A stretch of 64,000 bases of DNA. Origin: JACDAV01 sp964626755. Lineage in GTDB: Bacteria; Chloroflexota; Limnocylindria; Limnocylindrales; CSP1-4. Under the pieces are notes generated by a model. It was given only the letters and a program-made list of their open reading frames with translations. It did no database searches and was not told where the DNA came from. This document shows, in pieces, positions 53,555-62,363 of the stretch. A program made the translations under genes and the position numbers. The DNA lies in NCBI GenBank assembly GCA_964626755.1, contig CAZVGO010000042.1, forward strand, positions 60,667 through 124,666, given 5' to 3'. Within the stretch, counting starts at the first letter, position 1. Every line of letters starts with the position of its first letter.

Positions 53555-54486
53555 GACAGTCCCTCGCGGCGGTAATAGTCCGTGAACCATTGCGGATCGG
53601 CGCGGAACTCCACGCGGCCGCCGGGATGCAGGCGCGCGGTGGCACGGCGGGACGACAGGCAGAAGGAGTGCATGGCCACCGGCATACCCCCCGTGTGCGA
53701 GTAGGCGATCTCGACGTGGGTCGCCACCACCAGCGATGTGCCCGCGAAGCCCATGGCCCCGATGCCGATGTAGTTGCCGAGCGAGGTGAGCTCCTCCTCC
53801 AGCCGCGCCAGCTCCGGGTCGGGATTGCGGCTGCCCACCGCGCGCAGGCACGCGGCCTCCTTGCCGAGACGGACGCACGTATCCTTGGCGCCGCCGATGC
53901 CGAGGCCGACGATGGCGGGCTGGCAGGCGAGGCCCCGCTTGCCGAACTGCACCAGGGTGTCGATGAAGAAGCGCTTGATGCCGGCCACGCCGTCGGCGGG
54001 AAACAGCATGCGGTAATCGGTGCCGAACAGCCCGCCCTTGTGCACCGTCGTGATGTCGATCCAGTCCGCGCCGGGCTCGAAGGCGTAGGTGACCTCGGGG
54101 GCGTGGACGCCGACGTTGTTGTTGTGGTCGACGCGCGTGAGCGGGTGCACGCGGTTCGGGCGCAGCGGAATGGCGGCGGTGGCGTCGGCCGTCGCGCGCC
54201 GCAGCGCCCGCTCGAGGGCGACGAAGCCGCCCTCCACCGCCGCCTCGTTGCCCGCGCGCACGTAGTAGCGCGGCAGGCCCGTGTCCGCGCACATCGGCCG
54301 GCGGTCGGCGGTGGCGATGTCCCAGTTGCGCTCCATCTCGGTGAGCACGAAGCGCGCCAGCTTGTTGCGCTCCCGCTCCCGCGCCAGCGCCACCCCCGCC
54401 CGATAGTCCGCCGGAATGTCGATCGCCGCCCGCGACATCAGCTCCCGCGCCGTATCCTCGATCAGCTTCTCCGGAATACCCGCCAT
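53551..54486 (-). CDS. class I fumarate hydratase / tartrate dehydratase, alpha subunit (Fe-S N-terminal domain)
   Basis: A 311-residue alpha subunit carrying the [4Fe-4S] cluster. Candidate Cys ligands lie in RRPMCADTGLP (near residue 78), GGAKDTCVRLG and HSFCLSSRRATAR. The HPLTRVDHNNNVGVHAPE stretch is typical. It interconverts fumarate and malate with the beta subunit encoded next. ATG at 54486 is chosen; the longer frame upstream lacks similarity. Confidence 0.86.
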   Translation of the reverse strand: MAGIPEKLIEDTARELMSRAAIDIPADYRAGVALARERERNKLARFVLTEMERNWDIATADRRPMCADTGLPRYYVRAGNEAAVEGGFVALERALRRATADATAAIPLRPNRVHPLTRVDHNNNVGVHAPEVTYAFEPGADWIDITTVHKGGLFGTDYRMLFPADGVAGIKRFFIDTLVQFGKRGLACQPAIVGLGIGGAKDTCVRLGKEAACLRAVGSRNPDPELARLEEELTSLGNYIGIGAMGFAGTSLVVATHVEIAYSHTGGMPVAMHSFCLSSRRATARLHPGGRVEFRADPQWFTDYYRREGLS

Positions 54487-54637
54487 CGCCCGACGGTAGC
54501 ACGGCCCCAATGAAAGAACGTCACCCGGCGCCGGCCCCACGACGACTGTCCAGACTGAGCCCGCGCTGTAGACCAACGTCCGCCCGGGGAGGGCCTGGGG
54601 CCTGTCGAGGCCCCCATCTCAATGGAGGTCAGGGTTT

Positions 54638-54715
54638 GGGGGTCAGGCTTTGACTTCTGAACACGAACAATCCCGCGTCTGAGCCGAGATGTATGGAAGT
54701 CAAAGCCTGACCCCC
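54638..54715. repeat. REP-like perfect inverted repeat with TCAGGCTTTGACTTC core
   Basis: A 20-base arm (54638-54657, GGGGGTCAGGCTTTGACTTC) has an exact complement at 54696-54715, separated by 38 bases. A partial direct copy (GGAGGTCAGGGTTTGGG) precedes it. Similar AAGTCAAAGCCTGACCCC sequences are, as I recall, common intergenic repeats in proteobacteria and relatives, linked to REP-type Y1 transposases. It ends four bases before the mlaC stop codon (54719), i.e. just downstream of mlaC. Confidence 0.65.
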
Positions 54716-54718
54716 GAT

Positions 54719-55336
54719 CTACCGGGAAGTCCGCTTGGGGGCCTCGGCGGGCTGGGCGCGGCTCTTGAGCCGCTTCACGAGCTCGGCGTACGAGGCGCTG
54801 CGAATGATCCGGTCGAACTGCGCGCGGTAGTTGTTGATGAGGCTGACGTTCTCGATCACGACGTCGTAGATCAGCCACCGCTCGCCCCGGCGCAGCATGC
54901 GCGCGTCCACGGGCACCTCGGTGCCCTGGCGCGTGATCACGAGGGCGCGCACGCTGGCGTACTCGCCGTCGATCTTCTCGCTCACGAAGCGCAGGCGCTC
55001 GCCGCCGAAGTGGTCGATGCGGGAGATGTACGTCTCCTCCAGCAGCTCGGCGAAGAGCAGCACGAACTCCTCACGCTCCGCGGGCGCGCGCGCCTGCCAG
55101 TGCGGGCCCAGCGCGCGCCGCGCGGTCTCCTGCACGTCGAAAACCTCCACCGCCACCTTGCGCACGGCGGCCCGCCGCTCGGGCTTGCGCTCCTCCGCCT
55201 TCAGCGCCGGGTCCTCGAGGACCTTGATGACGGTCTCGGTGTATTCGCGCAGCTGATCCGTGGGCGTGGAGGCCCACACCGGCTGGCTGATCGCAATCAC
55301 GCCCGCGAGGGCGGCGATGGCAACGACGGTCTTCAT
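54719..55336 (-). CDS. mlaC: MlaC-family periplasmic phospholipid-binding protein
   Basis: A 205-residue exported protein with a signal peptide (about 1-23, ending VWA-S). The domain begins TPTDQLREYTETVIKVLED and includes EREEFVLLFAELLEETYISRI and the WLIYDVVIENVSLINNYRAQF stretch, both typical of MlaC/Ttg2D. It shuttles phospholipids between MlaA at the outer membrane and an inner-membrane ABC transporter not present here. AGGAGC stands upstream of the ATG. mlaA is 11 kb away. Confidence 0.88.
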   Translation of the reverse strand: MKTVVAIAALAGVIAISQPVWASTPTDQLREYTETVIKVLEDPALKAEERKPERRAAVRKVAVEVFDVQETARRALGPHWQARAPAEREEFVLLFAELLEETYISRIDHFGGERLRFVSEKIDGEYASVRALVITRQGTEVPVDARMLRRGERWLIYDVVIENVSLINNYRAQFDRIIRSASYAELVKRLKSRAQPAEAPKRTSR

Positions 55337-55871
55337 CGCGATGAGCTCCTCCTGGCCGCCAGTATACCCGCCATGGCACAGCGTCCCGCCTTTCTTCCCT
55401 TTGACGGCCGCCCGCCGCTCACGATTCGCGCCCACCGTGTCCCTCGACCGTCGCGGAACTGGCTTATGCTGCCGCCGTTCCCGTCGACCAGCGGAATGGC
55501 CGCCGACAGTCCCACGATCTCGAGCTGTCCTGCTGGAGGGCATGTAGTGATTCGTCGGACTGCCATCGCGCTGGCTCGCTCGGCATCCTCAACTTCGACG
55601 CGAGCGGGGCCTGACGTCCGGAAGGCTGACGCGCAGCCGGGCGGGCCGACCGACTACACGGGCGGCGGGGCGTGACGGGGGCGTTCGTCACGGGCACGGG
55701 CTCCGAGCAGGCGGTGCTGGACGGGTCATGTTCATCTGACAAGACGATGAGCGTCGCTGGCCCGACGTGGGAAGTAGTCGTCGCCGGCGGTGGCCTGAGC
55801 GTTCCGCCGGGCGCGGCGCAGCGGGGCCCGCGGGCACCGGCAATTCTGAGGATCCTGCAGCGAGGCGGGAG
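55337..55871. other. gene-poor gap of 535 bases
   Basis: No open frame here shows a recognisable family, good ribosome site or consistent codon use. A frame on the + strand from ATG 55374 runs to 55675 but its product is Pro/Ser/Arg-rich and looks like chance. Base composition is slightly less GC-rich than the flanking genes. It must carry the mlaC promoter and the downstream region of the HELAH lipoprotein gene. Confidence 0.5.
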
Positions 55872-56723
55872 CTAGCGGACGACCGTCTTGAGGTGCGCCA
55901 GCACTTCCTGCTCGAACTGGTCGAGGGTCTGACCGAACGTCTGCCGGAAGTTGGCGTGCCGATTCTGGCGACGGCCGAAGGAGCGGAAGTAGTCGGTGAC
56001 CCGCTCCAGACCGTCGCGCTCGACGAGGTAGTTCGCCATCAGAAAAGCGAGCTGGTAGGTCGGTAGCGACCCCTCGCGCAGGTGGCGCACGGTGAAGCCG
56101 CGCGGATTACCGAGCGTCTCCAGATCCAGGCGCGCGGCGACGAGCGCGGCGTGATTGCGAATGCCCGCCGTCGCCATGGAGCGGCGGCTGGCCAGCGTAT
56201 CGAGGGACAGCCGCTCCAGGACGGTGAAGGCCACCCACTCCGCCATGCCCTCGGCCAGCCATTGTTCGGCGCGCCCCTCACCCTGGGCGAGCTCGATCTG
56301 CGAGACGTGCGCGAGCTCGTGCGCGATGAGCCGGAGCCATTCGCGCCCGCCGGAGGCCGCTTCGTCGTTGAGCAGGAGCTGGCGGCGCTTGCCGATGCCG
56401 ACCGCGAACTCGCTCAGCTCCGCGGCCCGCACGGGCGACACGTGGGCATCGTGGATCAGTCCCTGCTCGAACACCTGGCGGCCGGAGTAGACGTAGACGG
56501 TGAACTGCGCCGGCAGCGGCATGCGGAGATCCTGGACCATGATGGCGGCGATGCCCCGCACGGCGTCCTCGTGCGTATCCATGGCCGCCGCGTCCTTCGG
56601 CTGGGACATGGAGGGCGGATCGATCTGGAAGGGCAGGACGAGCCGACCGCTTCCGCACCCGGCCACCACGACGAAGGCCAAGAGCCCCGCGAAGCCGGCC
56701 ACCCGCTGTGAAATCCTTTTCAT
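55872..56723 (-). CDS. lipoprotein with HExxH peptidase domain (peptidase MA-like)
   Basis: A 283-residue lipoprotein with lipobox VVVAGC at about residue 23. The metallopeptidase motif is IAHELAHVSQIEL with a following EGMAEW (candidate third ligand Glu), as in gluzincin-type peptidase MA/DUF1570-like proteins. It is expected in the periplasm or outer membrane. Substrate unknown. Confidence 0.72.
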   Translation of the reverse strand: MKRISQRVAGFAGLLAFVVVAGCGSGRLVLPFQIDPPSMSQPKDAAAMDTHEDAVRGIAAIMVQDLRMPLPAQFTVYVYSGRQVFEQGLIHDAHVSPVRAAELSEFAVGIGKRRQLLLNDEAASGGREWLRLIAHELAHVSQIELAQGEGRAEQWLAEGMAEWVAFTVLERLSLDTLASRRSMATAGIRNHAALVAARLDLETLGNPRGFTVRHLREGSLPTYQLAFLMANYLVERDGLERVTDYFRSFGRRQNRHANFRQTFGQTLDQFEQEVLAHLKTVVR

Positions 56724-56833
56724 ACTTCGCGCGGATTCTGACACGCAGCCGTAATGGCAGGAAGAACTTTTCACTACTGTCCATTGTGACGTTTACAAAA
56801 CCCAGCGAGATCAACAACCTGGGAGCGAATCCG

Positions 56834-57586
56834 TCACCGCAGGGTCCGCGCGTGAACAAAGTGGGCCAGCCGCTCGGCATTGCGGACGGCGTGGGCGTTG
56901 CCGTCGTTGTTGAAGCAGACGTAGACGTCGCGCCCCTCGCCCAGCCAGGCGCGGATCGCCCGTGCGTCGGCGCGCAGCCCGGCGTCCCTGTACGAGCCGC
57001 TGTACCGAGGCGTGGTACCGTGCCGGCGAACGTACACGAAATCCGCGGTGACGGGGGCGCGGACGGGGGCCTCCCGCCAGTCCTGCAGGCAGAGGGCGAC
57101 GTTGGCGCGCACGAGGAGGTCAAACACCTCCGGCACCAGCCACGACGCGTGCCGCACTTCGAGCACCGCGCGCAGGGCCGGGACGTAGCGCTGGCGGCCG
57201 AGGGCGCGCAGGAACCGGCGCAGCCGGTCCACGTCGACGTGGAACCGTGCGGGCAGCTGGAAGAGCACGGGGCCCAGCGTCGCCTGCAGCGCGGCGGCGC
57301 GGGTGAGCAGGCGTCGCAGTGGGTCCGACGGCTGCTTGAGGCGCTTGAGATGGGTGAGATAGCGGCTGGCCTTCACCGCGAACACGAACTCCGGTGGCAC
57401 CGTCCGCCGCCACGCCGCGAAGACGGCCTTGGCCGGCAGCCGGTAGAACGGGTTGTTGAGCTCGACGGTCTCGAAGCGCTGCGCGTAGAACGGGAGCCAC
57501 TCGCGCGCGGGCAGCGCCTGCGGATAGAAGCGGCCGCGCCAGTGCTTGTAGACGTACCCGCTGGTGCCGATGAAGCAGCGGCCCAT
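56834..57586 (-). CDS. DUF72-family protein
   Basis: A 250-residue TIM-barrel protein starting IGTSGYVYKHWRGRFYP, with YAQRFETVELNNPFYRLP, FVFAVKASRYLTHLKRL and a C-terminal VYVCFNNDGNAHAVRNA. All of these are hallmarks of DUF72 (YecE). The biochemical role of the family is not settled. ATG at 57586 precedes the conserved start directly. It is divergent from the dehalogenase-like gene. Confidence 0.87.
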   Translation of the reverse strand: MGRCFIGTSGYVYKHWRGRFYPQALPAREWLPFYAQRFETVELNNPFYRLPAKAVFAAWRRTVPPEFVFAVKASRYLTHLKRLKQPSDPLRRLLTRAAALQATLGPVLFQLPARFHVDVDRLRRFLRALGRQRYVPALRAVLEVRHASWLVPEVFDLLVRANVALCLQDWREAPVRAPVTADFVYVRRHGTTPRYSGSYRDAGLRADARAIRAWLGEGRDVYVCFNNDGNAHAVRNAERLAHFVHARTLR

Positions 57587-57651
57587 CGACCGATTGTAGG
57601 GGAACGCGGACACAGGGTCCGCGGGTACCATGGGCCCGGACAGGAGGCGAC

Positions 57652-58533
57652 ATGGCCAGCACCCCCATCTCGGCGGCAGACCTCTACGAGCGGCGCCGGC
57701 TCCCCGTGCTCGACAGCCACATGGCCTACGTCGAGATCGGGGTGGGCCGCCCCATCGTGTTCCTGCACGGCAACCCGACCTCCTCCTACCTCTGGCGCAA
57801 CGTGATTCCCCATCTCGAGGCGTCCGGCCGCTGCCTGGCGCCCGACCTCATCGGCATGGGACGCTCCGGCAAGGCGACCGCGGGCGGCTATCGCTTCGCC
57901 GAGCATGCGCGGTACCTGGACGAGTGGTTCGACAAGCTGAAGCTGGATCACGTCACGCTCGTCGTCCACGACTGGGGCTCGGCGCTCGGCTTCGACTGGG
58001 CGCGCCGTCACCCGGAGCGCGTGCGCGCCATCGCCTACATGGAGGCGCTCGTGCGGCCGGTGACGTGGCAGGAATGGCCGGCCCCCGCCCGCGCGATCTT
58101 CCAGGCGATGCGCTCGCCCGCCGGCGAAGAGATGGTGTTGCAGAAGAACGTCTTCGTGGAGCGGATCCTGCCCGCCAGCGTGCTGCGCGGCCTCACCGCC
58201 GAGGAGATGGAGCACTATCGCGAGCCCTTCCGCCATCCCGGCGAGTCACGCCGTCCCACCCTCACGTGGCCGCGCGAGATCCCCGTGGACGGCGAGCCCG
58301 CCGATGTCGTCGCCGTCGCGGAGGCCTACGCCGCCTGGATGGCCGCCAGCACGGTGCCCAAGCTGTTCGTCAACGGCGACCCCGGCTCCATCCTCGTGGG
58401 GCCGCAGCGTGAATTCTGCCGCGCGTGGCCCCACCAGCGGGAGGTCACGGTGCGTGGCAGCCATTTTTTACAGGAAGACTCGCCCGCCGAGATCGGGCGC
58501 GCCCTCGCGGGGTTCGTGCGCCGGCTCGGGTGA
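57652..58533 (+). CDS. haloalkane dehalogenase-like alpha/beta hydrolase
   Basis: A 293-residue alpha/beta hydrolase. The nucleophile elbow is VVHDWGSALGF with Asp107, and the HGNPTSSYLWRN loop gives Asn41, a halide-binding residue of DhaA/LinB-type (HLD-II) dehalogenases. The catalytic His lies in GSHFLQEDSP near the C terminus. These residues support haloalkane dehalogenase rather than a Ser esterase. The physiological substrate is unknown. AGGAGG occurs a few bases before the ATG. Confidence 0.83.
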   Translation: MASTPISAADLYERRRLPVLDSHMAYVEIGVGRPIVFLHGNPTSSYLWRNVIPHLEASGRCLAPDLIGMGRSGKATAGGYRFAEHARYLDEWFDKLKLDHVTLVVHDWGSALGFDWARRHPERVRAIAYMEALVRPVTWQEWPAPARAIFQAMRSPAGEEMVLQKNVFVERILPASVLRGLTAEEMEHYREPFRHPGESRRPTLTWPREIPVDGEPADVVAVAEAYAAWMAASTVPKLFVNGDPGSILVGPQREFCRAWPHQREVTVRGSHFLQEDSPAEIGRALAGFVRRLG

Positions 58534-58535
58534 GG

Positions 58536-58871
58536 TTACGGCCGGCGCAGGTGCTGCAGCGAGACGACGACGAGCGCGCCCGGCGTGTCACGCAGCACGA
58601 ACGCCACGCGATCGCCGGCCTGCACGTCCCGGAAGAGGTCGGCGGTGGCGGCGATGAACGGCATCGACATCTCCTCGTCCATGAGGCCGGGGACCGGCTC
58701 GTGCTGCAGGATGATGACGGGACGCGTGGCGTGCAGGGCCGACGGCGGGGGCAGGAGCGCGCGCACGACTCCGTGACCGCGATACTCGGCAGGCGGCTGC
58801 GCCGCCGCCACCGTCCCCGCCACCACCACGAGGGCGAGGGCGACGGGGAGACCGCGCCGCCCCTGCCTCAC
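58536..58871 (-). CDS. CusF-like periplasmic copper-binding protein
   Basis: A 111-residue exported protein with a signal peptide (about 1-24). The domain contains LQHEPVPGLMDEEMSMPF, which aligns with the CusF Cu(I) site: His and the two Met are kept, but the Trp that caps copper in CusF is not evident. GTG at 58871 overlaps the permease stop as GTGA. It may bind Cu or Ag in the periplasm. Confidence 0.72.
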   Translation of the reverse strand: MRQGRRGLPVALALVVVAGTVAAAQPPAEYRGHGVVRALLPPPSALHATRPVIILQHEPVPGLMDEEMSMPFIAATADLFRDVQAGDRVAFVLRDTPGALVVVSLQHLRRP

Positions 58872-60739
58872 GCGGACGCGGCCGGCGCCATGGGCGCGCC
58901 CGCGTGCGCGTACTGAAGGACGAGCCGCCGCGTGTCGACGAGCGTGAAGCCGACGTCGGTGGCACCGGCCGCCAGCAGCGCCGTGCGCACCGCCTGCGTG
59001 TCCTCCTCCGAGCACCACCGGCCCACCACGATGGGCAGCGCGGGGACGGCGGCGCGCAGCCGCTTGCAGAGATAGCGGGCCTGCGACAGGCCGCCGGGGG
59101 CGAGGCCGGCGACGAGCACGACGTCGGGCGGCTGCTCACCCACCGCGGAGACCACCTCCGCCGACAGCATGGCGGCGGAGACGGCGCGCACCTCGGCGCC
59201 CGTCGGGGCGCACAGCGCGCGGAACATCAGGAGGGCGACCTCGTCGGCATCGTCGCGGGCCGGGCAGCCGAGCACGCGGAGCCCGGCCGCGGAGCGGGCC
59301 ACCGGCGCCGCCTCATCGCCACGCACGGCGGGGGCGAGCGCCGACTCGTCGAACCGCTCGAGGAGGGCGCGGGTGGCGCGCACCACGATCCGCTCCTCCT
59401 CGACCGTCAGGTGGCCGCGCGCGCGGTCGCGCCCGGCCAGCGTGAGGGCGGGCACGAGGAGCTCGTCGTACACCGTCTCGACGGGATGCGTCTTGACGTA
59501 CTCCTCGACGATGTCCACCGCCTCGTCTTCGTCCTCGGCAAGCAGGCGCTGGTAGTACGTGGCCGGAGCCGGCAGCGGCTCCTCGGCCGTCATGAGCACG
59601 GTGACGAACCGGAGGTCGGGCACGTACTTGGCGAAGACCACCAGGCAGACGGTGAGCGGCGTGGCCAGCATGAGCCCCACGGGGCCCCACAGCCACGTCC
59701 AGAAGGCGACCGCCACCAGGAGCGCCACTTCCGACACCCCGGCCGTGTTGGCGTAGAGCAGCGTCTCCATCACCATGTTGCTGAACAGCTCCAGCACGAG
59801 GAAGAGCGCGACGACGATCACCGGCTTCGTCCACCCGGGAAAGACGGCCAGGCTCAGCGTGATGGGGAAGAGCGCCCCCACCCACGGGCCCACGTAGGGA
59901 ATGAAGCGCAGCACGGCGGCGAGGAATCCGAAGAGCAGCGCGTAGGGCACCCCGATCACGAGCAGACCCACGGCGACCGCGGCGCCGAAGGTGGTGTTGA
60001 CGATCGTCTGCATGAGCAGGTAGCGGCTCACGCGCGCGCCCGCCTCGTCGAGCGCCTTCGTGGTGATCGCCAGCTTGCTGAAGCCGATGAGCCGGATGAT
60101 GCGGTTGCGCATCTCCTGGCGCTCCAGCAGCATGAACGGCACCAGCACCGTCACCAGCGCCGCGATGCCGAGAGGCTGCATCCACTCGCCGAGCGCGGCC
60201 AGGTTGCGCCACATCTCGTTGCCCCTCGACTCCTCGACGATCACGTGCGCGGGGGGCGGGGGGGCCGGCTTCGTGCCTTCGGTCCTCTTGACGTCGTCCA
60301 CCGCCTCCTTCACCGTCTCCTGCACCTTCTGCAGGGACGTGTCGCGGCCGAGCCACCGGACGTCGGCGATCTTCTCGCGGATGTTGCTGCGGTACTGCGG
60401 CAGCTCGTGGGCGAGGCTGACCACCTGCGTGCCGACCACCCAGGCGAGGCCCGCGAGGACGCCCAGCGCGAGGAGGGTGACGACGATCACCGACACCACG
60501 CGCCCCAGGCCCGCGCGCTGGAGCAGGCTCACGATGGGCGCCAGGAAGAAGGTGAAGAGGATGGCGAGCGCGAACGGAATGAGCACGGCCTGCGCGATGT
60601 ACAGCACGGCCACGACGAGCGTGAACCCGCCCAGCAGCACGAAGGACCACCCGGGGATGGCGCGCCGCCGCGACGCGGCCGTGACACTCTCGGGCGGCCG
60701 TGCGGCGGACGCTCCGCTCCGGCCGTGGCTGGTCGGCAT
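58868..60739 (-). CDS. AI-2E/PerM family permease with long C-terminal cytosolic extension
   Basis: A 623-residue protein. Residues about 28-375 carry eight hydrophobic segments with FALAILFTFFLAP and GFLAAVLRFIPYVGPWVG, matching the AI-2E transporter (TqsA/YdiK/PerM) family. Residues about 385-623 form an extra soluble part: a helical region, then a Rossmann-like region with VLGCPARDDADEVALLM and PPDVVLVAGLAPGGLSQ, somewhat like B12-binding or response-regulator-like folds but without DxHxxG. Substrate unknown. It heads a two-gene unit with the CusF-like gene. Confidence 0.8.
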   Translation of the reverse strand: MPTSHGRSGASAARPPESVTAASRRRAIPGWSFVLLGGFTLVVAVLYIAQAVLIPFALAILFTFFLAPIVSLLQRAGLGRVVSVIVVTLLALGVLAGLAWVVGTQVVSLAHELPQYRSNIREKIADVRWLGRDTSLQKVQETVKEAVDDVKRTEGTKPAPPPPAHVIVEESRGNEMWRNLAALGEWMQPLGIAALVTVLVPFMLLERQEMRNRIIRLIGFSKLAITTKALDEAGARVSRYLLMQTIVNTTFGAAVAVGLLVIGVPYALLFGFLAAVLRFIPYVGPWVGALFPITLSLAVFPGWTKPVIVVALFLVLELFSNMVMETLLYANTAGVSEVALLVAVAFWTWLWGPVGLMLATPLTVCLVVFAKYVPDLRFVTVLMTAEEPLPAPATYYQRLLAEDEDEAVDIVEEYVKTHPVETVYDELLVPALTLAGRDRARGHLTVEEERIVVRATRALLERFDESALAPAVRGDEAAPVARSAAGLRVLGCPARDDADEVALLMFRALCAPTGAEVRAVSAAMLSAEVVSAVGEQPPDVVLVAGLAPGGLSQARYLCKRLRAAVPALPIVVGRWCSEEDTQAVRTALLAAGATDVGFTLVDTRRLVLQYAHAGAPMAPAASA

Positions 60740-60789
60740 CACGACAGACCGTAGCACATGGCGGGCCACCCAGGCTTACACTCCCCGGC

Positions 60790-62310
60790 ATGGACGTCGT
60801 GGCCCATCACGCCGCCCGGCACCCCGACAAGCCGGCCCTCATCGACGGCGAGCGGATCCTGAGCTGGCGCGAGCTCTTCCTGACGCGCAACCGCATCGCG
60901 CATGCGCTGGCCCGGCTCGGCCTCGCCGCCGGCGAGCACGCGGCGGTGTACGCGCCCAACTCCGCCGACAACCTGCTCGCGGGCGGCGCCGTGCGCGCGC
61001 TGGGCGCGGTGGCCGTCCCGCTGAACCATCGCCTCACGGCGGACGAGGTGGCGTACATCCTCGATCACTCCGATGCCGCCGTGGTCTTCGTCGGCGACGC
61101 CTTCGTGCCGATGGCCGAGCGCGTGCGCGCCGCCGCCACGCGGGTCCGGCACTGGGTCGTGCTCGGCGCCGAGCGGCGGCCGTGGGCGACCTCCATGGAG
61201 GCGCTCGTCGCCGCCGGCAGCGCCGAGCCGCTCCCGGAGCGCGCCGCGGGCGGTTCGATGATCTACACCGCCGGCACCACCGGAAAGCCGAAGGGCGCGC
61301 TCCGCGCGCTCACCGACCCCGCCGCCGTGCTGCCGCGCCTGGCTGCGCTCGACGTCGTCGATCCAGCGCACGTGCACCTGGTGGCGGGCCCGCTCTACCA
61401 TTCAGCCCCCGGCGGCTTTGCCGTCTACGCGCACATGGTGGGCAACACGGTCGTGGTCATGCGGAAATTCGACGCCGAAGACGCCCTGCGCACGATCGAG
61501 CGCCATCGCTGCACGACGACGTTCATGGCGCCCACGCTGCTCAAGCGCATCGTCGACCTGCCGCCCGCGGTGCGCGCCCGGTACGACGTCAGCTCCATGC
61601 GCTCGATCGTGGTCGCGGCCGCCCCCTGCCCCATGCGCGTGAAGGAAGAGGTGATGGCCTACTTCGGCCCGGTGCTCTACGAGTTCTACGGCTCCACCGA
61701 GCTCGGCATCAACACGGTGCTGCGCCCGGCCGACGTGCTGCGCAAGCCCGGCTCCTGCGGCACGGCGGCCCCCGGCGTCGACATCGCCGTGCTGGGCGAC
61801 GACGGCTCCCCCCTGCCCGCCGGCGAGCCGGGCGAGCTGTTCGTGCGCCGCTATCCCGGGGTCTTCGAGGCGTACTACAAGAACGCCCAGGCAACGAAGG
61901 ACACCATGCGCGGGGAGTGGCTGTCGGTGGGCGACGTGGCATGGATCGACAGCGAAAGCTTCGTGTACATCTGCGATCGCAAGCGCGACATGATCATCTC
62001 GGGTGGGGTCAACATCTACCCCGCCGAGATCGAGGACGTGCTGCACCGTCATCCTGCCATCGAGGACGCGGCGGTCTTCGGCGTCCCCGACGCCGAATGG
62101 GGAGAGCGCGTCCACGCCGCGGTGCAGCCGCGTGCCGGGATGTCGCTGTCCGTCCACGATATCAAGGACTTCTGCCGCGATCGTCTGGCCGACTACAAAG
62201 TCCCGCGAGACGTGACGTTGCACGACGATCTCCCCCGGGATCCCGCCGGCAAGCTCGTGAAGCGGACCCTGCGGGAGCCGTTCTGGGCCGGGCGCGACAT
62301 CAAGATTTGA
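60790..62310 (+). CDS. acyl-CoA synthetase (AMP-forming)
   Basis: A 506-residue ANL-superfamily ligase activating a carboxylic acid as acyl-AMP and then acyl-CoA. The phosphate loop reads IYTAGTTGKPKGAL (about residues 158-171), followed by YEFYGSTELG, the GEWLSVGDVAWID region, the DRKRDMIISGGVNIYP hinge and the C-terminal PAGKLVKRTLRE catalytic Lys. Long-chain, short-chain or aryl specificity cannot be told. It is divergent from the AI-2E permease with about 50 bases between starts. Confidence 0.87.
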   Translation: MDVVAHHAARHPDKPALIDGERILSWRELFLTRNRIAHALARLGLAAGEHAAVYAPNSADNLLAGGAVRALGAVAVPLNHRLTADEVAYILDHSDAAVVFVGDAFVPMAERVRAAATRVRHWVVLGAERRPWATSMEALVAAGSAEPLPERAAGGSMIYTAGTTGKPKGALRALTDPAAVLPRLAALDVVDPAHVHLVAGPLYHSAPGGFAVYAHMVGNTVVVMRKFDAEDALRTIERHRCTTTFMAPTLLKRIVDLPPAVRARYDVSSMRSIVVAAAPCPMRVKEEVMAYFGPVLYEFYGSTELGINTVLRPADVLRKPGSCGTAAPGVDIAVLGDDGSPLPAGEPGELFVRRYPGVFEAYYKNAQATKDTMRGEWLSVGDVAWIDSESFVYICDRKRDMIISGGVNIYPAEIEDVLHRHPAIEDAAVFGVPDAEWGERVHAAVQPRAGMSLSVHDIKDFCRDRLADYKVPRDVTLHDDLPRDPAGKLVKRTLREPFWAGRDIKI

Positions 62311-62363
62311 CGCCGGTCGTGTGAATAGGCGGTCCCTTCGGGCCGTCTGAATACCCGACCACC

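Noticed and set aside
55374..55675. Possible small gene in the 535-base gap
   Set aside because: Low-complexity Pro/Ser/Arg product, no ribosome site and no recognisable family.
62320..62350. Terminator after the acyl-CoA synthetase gene
   Set aside because: The GC-rich pairing around CGGTCCC-TTC-GGGCCG is imperfect and lacks a T tract; too weak to list.
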